From Mesodorylaimus sp. YZB2_4 (lineage: Eukaryota > Nematoda > Enoplea > Dorylaimida > Dorylaimidae), in assembly GCA_030248295.1 (NCBI GenBank), contig JASANH010001593.1, forward strand, positions 244,459-308,458: a stretch of DNA of 64,000 nt, written 5' to 3'. A program made the translations under genes and the position numbers. The notes beneath the pieces are model-generated. The model made no database searches. It was not told the DNA's origin and saw only the letters and a program-made list of their open reading frames with translations. Below, one piece after another: positions 58,200 to 64,000 of this stretch (positions within the stretch are counted from its first letter, which is position 1; every line of letters begins with the position of its first letter).

Positions 58200-60319
58200 A
58201 GTCGTTTATGTTTTTCTCTGGTTTCAAATATTAATATTAAGAAGCCGACTTGTGACTCTAATTATGAGCAAAAAAGGAATCAGCAATGCGAGATATTCAT
58301 CTCATCTTATTCATAACACTTCAGAGTGAGTGGGGAAAAATTGCGCGGTAGTTCGTTGTTTGCCTACGGTTATTGCAGGAACCATAGAGTGGTGGATCGC
58401 ATGGTTCAGATCAGATGATCCGATTCGATCTTCCGGATGATGATTTTCTATATTAGATCAGATCGAATCGGATATCCGATCCGAGCGGACGACATCCGAT
58501 CTGATCCGGCCGTGACTCTCCACTAGGAGCACTTCACGCGAGGGCATTCTCTGCCAGCAATAGCCTCCCAGAATGATACTGGGTGAGAAGCGAGGGATCT
58601 TCCCGACTGGTGTTCGAGAACCATTTGTTCTGAACTTCCACTTTTTCGAGATCCGCCACCTGGGTCCCACCCTGAGAACGGGCTAACTAAACTGCTGTCG
58701 TCGGCTGGAACAGAACTGCAGCCTGGCTTAAACCAAAAATCACAAAACACTGGAGGAAGAGTAGACATGCTATGCCTATTATCAGCGGGAAGTCTGTTTT
58801 TGTTTACTATACCCATTCCCGAATTAACACTTATGTCAATCTATCTTCGATGGGCAGTCCTTTTTCTCGAATCCTCTTCGCACCTGCATCACAGAGTGCG
58901 GCCGGACTCGAGTTTGCAAGCCACTTATACCTACTTTCAGGCCTTCCCTAACAAAGCTAGAGGGATTTTCTCATCAGAGCGGAAAGGGTGAGGTGACATG
59001 CTGTCTCCCCTTTGAAGACAAGACGGAAAAATTCACCCAAATCACCGCATCGCCCAGTCATAGCTGCAGGAACCACTGTGCATCGTGCAGTCATGTACAG
59101 TATGGCCTAGCCAAACAGCGTGTGCCGGGAAAAGATGATCGACAGTTTACAACACAATAGCCAGTGTCAGCTTTTGTTTTCTTGTCTTCTAGAGCTTCTC
59201 TGTTCTTACTCAGGCTTCTTAGAAAGGCTTACACCTTTTCGCAAATCCCGGCCTAGGAAGTAACCAAGTTGCTCTTAGCGTCGTATGCATTTTTCATTAG
59301 CTGAAGAGAAGCTCGATCGCCGAGGCCACCAGTCTTTTTCATCTCACCTCCTACTCAAATGTTGAGTCGAATGAGTTTACATAAAAGATACTCCCACTTA
59401 TCTATGCTGATTACCCACATAACTAGAGGCAGACAGCTTCGGTTTTCGAGCTTCAGCTCCTGGCTTTTTCTTCATGCCAATAGTTTGCAATGGTTAACCA
59501 ACCCCTTGTGACTTGTCCGGTCAACCCGCCCAGAATGTAAAGTACTGTGATGGGCTTAGCGATGGTTTTCCCTGGCTTTCTAGGATATCTCTCCTTTTTA
59601 ATCGAGATAACAAAAGTCGACATGTTCACTTGGAGCCATTGAGTAGTCAGATGCCGGGCTTTAATGATTTTCGAGCCCAGCATCCGAGAAGCAGTATGCT
59701 GATACTGCCGTGTGACTTCTCTTGTTCTTAGAGAGATCGAGTAACATGGTACCTAATGCGTCAACAGCAACAAGTTCACAAACCTCAAAAGACTTTTAGA
59801 GCGCGTGTTTAACGCGCGCTATGTCAGCTACCATACTTTAAAAAGTCTAGCTGCCAAGAAGTTTTTGAATCTGGGAGGACTAGAGGCGTTCCATTTTGTT
59901 ATAAAACTGTGACAATTGTTTTCCCTAAAAGACGAGGTACACTTTAAAATCGATGCGGGAATATTGGAACAAGAAAATGATATCAAGACCTAGCACCCAC
60001 ATGCTAAAGAAGGCAGTCAAAATTCTGAGCCTCCACCCTTTATGCAAAGAATTCGAAATTCTTGATTGCAAGGGGGACATTTAGAAATGAAAATTTTGAC
60101 TTTCTGAAAGTAATTTACATGGCGGTCCAGAATTACGGTTGCTTTGTATAGTATGCGGGTGTTAAATCTGAATATCATATCTTTCACTGTTCCTCCTCCG
60201 ATTTTAAAGTGTTCCTCATTTCATTGCAGCCAGGGAACTACAGTACTGGCGCTGTGACGTCTCATCCTCTGTGCACTCTCACCGTCACCGTCTACGTTTT
60301 GTTCACAAGACCAACCATC
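58200..60319. other. Gene-free stretch
   Basis: A GGATCAGATC/CGGATC-rich patch lies at about 58400-58510. Nothing else is recognised. Confidence 0.35.
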
Positions 60320-61818
60320 ATGATTCGTCATCTAATTGTATTGTTTCTGGCGACTCGCGCTTCAAGTAAGAGCAGTCTGTATTCTTTCCCCAAGTATATT
60401 GAAAAATAAAAGTTTCGGATTCGGAAATAGTGCAGGAGGCGTCAGCAAATCCGAGAGCGACCGTCCTTCATTCACTCTTTATTGACCTTCTCAACGAACA
60501 TTCGGGACCCATACTAGATACTCTTGCGATAACTGAGATAGGGGTGCAAAAGTTGGTTATCCCGTTAAAACGCGAATGCTAAATCTGAATATCTTGCTGC
60601 ACCTTTTTCCAAATACTCTGACATTGGCTCTACAGTGCACTTCATGTCTTCGAAAAAAGTATCTGGCGTAAGAGGCGAAACCCTAGTCCGCCAAGCCACA
60701 AGCCCAGGCCAGCTTGAACCCATCACACCGAAAAATCATTTCAGCCTTTGCCTACTGCATTGTTTTCGTCATTATGATTCTTGACAGGTCTGTCAACAGG
60801 GGAGAATACACTCGCGGGAAATATGTTGTTTAAGTATTTTCAGTGTCACTATCTTTAAGGCCAGTATTGTGTCGATCCGGTCACGTTCCGTCAAATATGT
60901 TCGACCATGTACGACGGAGTGGCTAATGGAGGCCGCTGTTTCTTTTTCCTCAAAAACGCGACTGGCAGTTACATGGAGCGAAGCTGGGATGGTGCGTTCG
61001 CGGAATGCCGAAACATAAACGCCAAACTTGCTCTTATTTTCAGCAGCGCGGAACTAGCCGCGATCAAAGATTTCACTGATGTACTGGTTTTGAATCATTT
61101 TAAACTGATAAAGCGGTCACAGTATTTTGTACTTTCAGCGGTTTTTTGACGAACTCATTTGGCTGGCTATGAAGAATAATCCGATGGCTTCTCCTTCAGG
61201 CAACATATTCGGCCCGTTTACTTTCTTCTACACCGATGCCAACGCCATCGATCCACGATTGTCCGTGGACAAGACTTTTTTGCAATCACGCCTGGCTGAC
61301 GATTGTTGTCCGAGCGACGGGGCTTGCTTAGTTCTTTATAATAGAAGCCACAATTTCGGTGATCACCATTGCACGATCGGCCATTATATTTTGTGCACTG
61401 TGTATAGTAAGTATACAACTGACAAGATTTTATTTCTCTTTCTTGACAAGTAGAACTAGCCATCGCGTTTTTGGTCGACCAAGGAGGGGTGGGTGGGGGG
61501 GGGGGGGGGGGGTGGCAGGCGGCCCACATACTTCATCCGGTGCTAGAAATCGTTCTGCTGCTCTTCGCAGATGCTGGGCAAGACTTCGACCATTTCCCGA
61601 ACCAGTGCATCAAGCGAAGCTTAGCAATTCAAAGTCTGTCATCAGTAGCGTCAGTCAATGATTGTGCAGTTACTTGCGCCAAACAACCCTGGTGTCGCAG
61701 TCTCAACTGGTTTTGCAATGGCGACTGCGACCTGTTCGCCTTGGACCAATCGGACGCCTCAATGCTCGGCCACATGGCGCCGCAAGCAGGATGCAACTAT
61801 TACACTCACAGGCCATAG
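60320..61818 (+). CDS. Secreted C-type lectin with C-terminal PAN/apple domain (4 exons)
   Basis: Seen: exon 1, 60320-60365, is a signal peptide (MIRHLIVLFLATRAS), phase 1. Exon 2 begins at 60860 (acceptor CTTTAAG) and ends at 61086 or 61080; the donor is non-standard (GTTTTG or GTACTG). Exon 3 is 61139-61406 (TTTCAG...GTAAGT) and exon 4 is 61571-61818. The product is about 260 aa. The lectin part shows YCVDPVTFRQIC, GGRCFFFL, SWDGAFAECRNINAKLALI, ELIWLAM, DDCCPSDGACLVL and DHHCTIGHYILC. The PAN part shows DCAVTCAKQPWCRSLNWF and CDLFAL. Known: the C-type lectin fold has this Cys/Trp order, and the usual calcium-binding EPN/QPD and WND motifs are not evident. Inferred: a secreted recognition protein, probably not a classical calcium-dependent sugar binder. 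Confidence 0.8.
61495..61512 (+). repeat. Poly-G run in the lectin gene's last intron
   Basis: 18 consecutive G, preceded by GGGGTGGGT, within intron 3. G-quadruplex-prone and likely length-variable. Confidence 0.85.
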
Positions 61819-62063
61819 CGGCAAGGGTCAGTCCTCGAAGAACGAATCTTCATATAGCTAGGATGATCGAATTGATGTACGGCGACGTGCACATGCACCT
61901 CCAGCACTAGTGCAGTGGAATTTTTGTGTTGATTTTGCAGAAAAATTATTGAATCATACCCAATATTCTAGTAAAATGAGTCATTTGAAATACTGCCGCG
62001 ATTTTAACTCGATATGACTCCTCTAGGGCAGGCTCATGCCTCGTCGCATGAAATTACTTATCA
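61819..62063. other. Spacer downstream of the lectin gene
   Basis: Nothing recognised. Confidence 0.4.
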
Positions 62064-64000
62064 ACAAAAAATTCATGAAATGAAACTGGGAAAGGTAGTA
62101 TCGTTACATGTGGTGTGATGCGCCTTTGGAGCAGGCCAGTCCAGGCTGACAAAAGGTGATCAAGAAAGATCCTGCCTGGCTCTGGCTGGTCACATGTACT
62201 CGTGGTTTTAGGGTTGACAAGGAGACCATAAGAACCAGCCTCATTTATGTCATCAGCTTGGGGAAGGTACCTGCTAGAAAATGCTTACATCTGCAGCTCT
62301 TGTATAGTGGATATCCCAGAGACTGTGTTGTGAAAAATGTAATTATACTTCCAGGACAGGTCTCTCTTTCAATTGCGCAATCTTCTACTCAGGCTGGAAT
62401 TTTGATGAATGTGCAGCTTCGAAAGTTTTTGTAAGAGCAATAAGGTACAACGAAATTTAGACACTGGGATGTTTTGCGTGCCTTGCGCTTTTGACCCCAT
62501 GCATGGAATATATGAGTGCTAATAAATATTACTTTGAAGTGAAGATGACATTGTTGATGACTCATCCAATGGATGAAATTTGGGTCTGCAGAGGAATTCG
62601 GTGAGCACTGGTGTTTCCCTCCTGCAGATGTTCTCCACATATCCTCAGATTATCCAGCAGTTAGCCAAAGCAGCATACGGCAAGGAGTCTAGGTAGCACA
62701 TGCTCGGAATGTTGAACACAGAAGTGTATAGTGGCAGATAACATTTCAGTTTACATGCAGGAAAAATTTTTTCTCTCGTTCAGTCCCTGTTAAGGCATGT
62801 TCTAAAAACAGTGTTCAGAGTTTTGGCTCTTTGTCGTTAGTCAGTGAGTCGTGAGTTCTGTCGTCTGCCAGATTGCCTGAGAACTGAGATATGCAGCTTC
62901 AGGCAGGGAAATTGTAATGAGAACTACAGTATTTGAAGCCGAGTAAATTTAATACTTTTATTATAACTGCTGATGAGATTTGGCTCCAACTTATGATTTA
63001 TACATGAGGAAATGATCTATTTCTTGCGTGTATACGCGTGGACCTGTGAATGTGTGTCCACGCTAGCCTTTGCTGACTCCGCTTTTGGATCGCAAGCGCG
63101 TTGTCTATATGCTGCCTCGTGTCGGTGGGGAGTCGATAGGACAGGATAATCTTCTTTCCTTGATCTACATCACCTTGTGCAGTGGATAACCCAGTTTAAT
63201 ATTATTTTATATGGTACTTGTTAGGTACAGCGCCCAGTGAACTCTGTGGCTCAAAGCTAAAACGCTGTAATTTCATAAACTTGTAATCGGGTCCATAATA
63301 AAGCATTTGGAAGCCGTGAAACAAGCTTCCGCTTAAGTCCTCAAGCCATTATGCTTCGCAGGAAAGTTTTACTTGATTACCTACCTGCGAGATTTATACG
63401 CCTGGTCAGCCACCCGGCCACTGAAGATCTACAGTAGCTACCCATTCTTGAGGCCCTGACATTTTTGGAGAGTTAAACGGCTGTGCACCTTTTCGGGTCT
63501 ATTGCCTATAGCTGAAGGGATCATCACCCTGGCGCCTGACGCTGTATTGCAAGATTCGCATATCTTTGGCATTCAGAGATAGCAAGTGGACATTCGACCA
63601 GAATATATTTGATACGAATGGGAAATGATGGCTCAGTCCCTATTTAGCGCATTACCTGATGTCTGTATAGGCAATGCGCAATAAGGCGCCGGACTTGCTC
63701 CTCGTGCTTGATTTTATTGCGAGCACGAAAGCATCAAGCAGAAGCATGCAAGATATGCTGCTTCTTGAACAATACCTTGGTGCATCAGCATTCCTCAGAG
63801 TAACATCTGGCATGGCTGGTGACATAAATGAGGCTAGTTCTTATAGTCTACTTGTCAACCCTAAAACCGCGAGAGCATGTGACCAGCCAGAGGCAGGCAG
63901 GGTCTGTCTCGATCACCACTTGTCAGCCTGGACTGGTCAGCTCCGAAGGCGCCTTAAACCACATGTACTACCTTTCCCAGTTTTATTTCATGAAGTTTTT
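62064..64000. mobile_element. Long inverted-repeat element cut by the window end
   Basis: Seen: the left arm 62064-62260 (TTCATGAAATGAAACTGGGA, CCAGTCCAGGCTGACA, GGTTTTAGGGTTGACAAG, CTCATTTATGTCA) recurs inverted at about 63795-64000 (TGACATAAATGAG, CTTGTCAACCCTAAAACC, TGTCAGCCTGGACTGG, CCCAGTTTTATTTCATGAA). The about 1.5-kb interior has no recognised coding region. Inferred: a foldback or long-TIR element. Its right end coincides with the edge of the window, so its full length is unknown. Confidence 0.75.

Overview
The window looks like nuclear DNA from an animal, most probably a nematode. Genes are broken into exons by GT-AG introns. Many introns are only 50-75 nt, and several first exons encode just a signal peptide and end in phase 1. 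Recognisable families are CPG4-like (chondroitin proteoglycan 4) secreted Cys-rich proteins, Srsx-type seven-transmembrane receptors, DEG/ENaC channels, a Cys-rich A1 aspartic protease and a C-type lectin. The species cannot be named from sequence alone. The DNA is AT-rich and full of decayed repeats, so only a small part of the 64 kb is coding.

Layout. 0-12 kb: four genes or gene parts of one CPG4-like family (minus, minus, plus, minus) share intron positions and phases and are interspersed with foldback elements and MITEs. 12-21 kb: repeats (GACCC-type arrays, a tRNA-derived SINE), a broken VWA-like exon, and an intronless DEG/ENaC gene (minus, 16.8-18.4 kb). 21-30 kb: a short secreted peptide gene (21.4 kb), two tRNA-like SINE copies, a head-to-head Penelope-like fragment, and a convergent pair of small secreted-protein genes. 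The first of the pair is a six-Cys CS-alpha-beta-like peptide (28.3-28.8 kb, plus). The second is a Gly/Cys/Tyr/His-rich precursor with many Lys-Arg sites (29.0-29.8 kb, minus).

30.9-36.9 kb is an Srsx-like receptor cluster: one intact gene, one with a single in-frame stop, and three decayed copies. 39.7-41.5 kb holds a complete seven-exon aspartic protease. 42.5-44 kb is a repeat block with copies in both orientations. 44.9-46.9 kb is a second DEG/ENaC gene with an odd repeat-filled intron, and a truncated third copy lies at 48.3 kb. 49-54 kb holds a LINE reverse-transcriptase remnant and long inverted-repeat elements. 54.25-54.5 kb is a PAN/apple exon, and 60.3-61.8 kb a four-exon C-type lectin plus PAN gene. 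The window ends inside a long inverted repeat that begins at 62.06 kb.

Most genes encode secreted or surface products (matrix-like proteoglycans, lectin, protease, small peptides, receptors, channels) from families that expand by local duplication in nematodes. No housekeeping gene, rRNA, convincing functional tRNA or CRISPR array was seen. Exon borders were read by eye from splice motifs, reading phase and paralogue alignment; no database search was possible.
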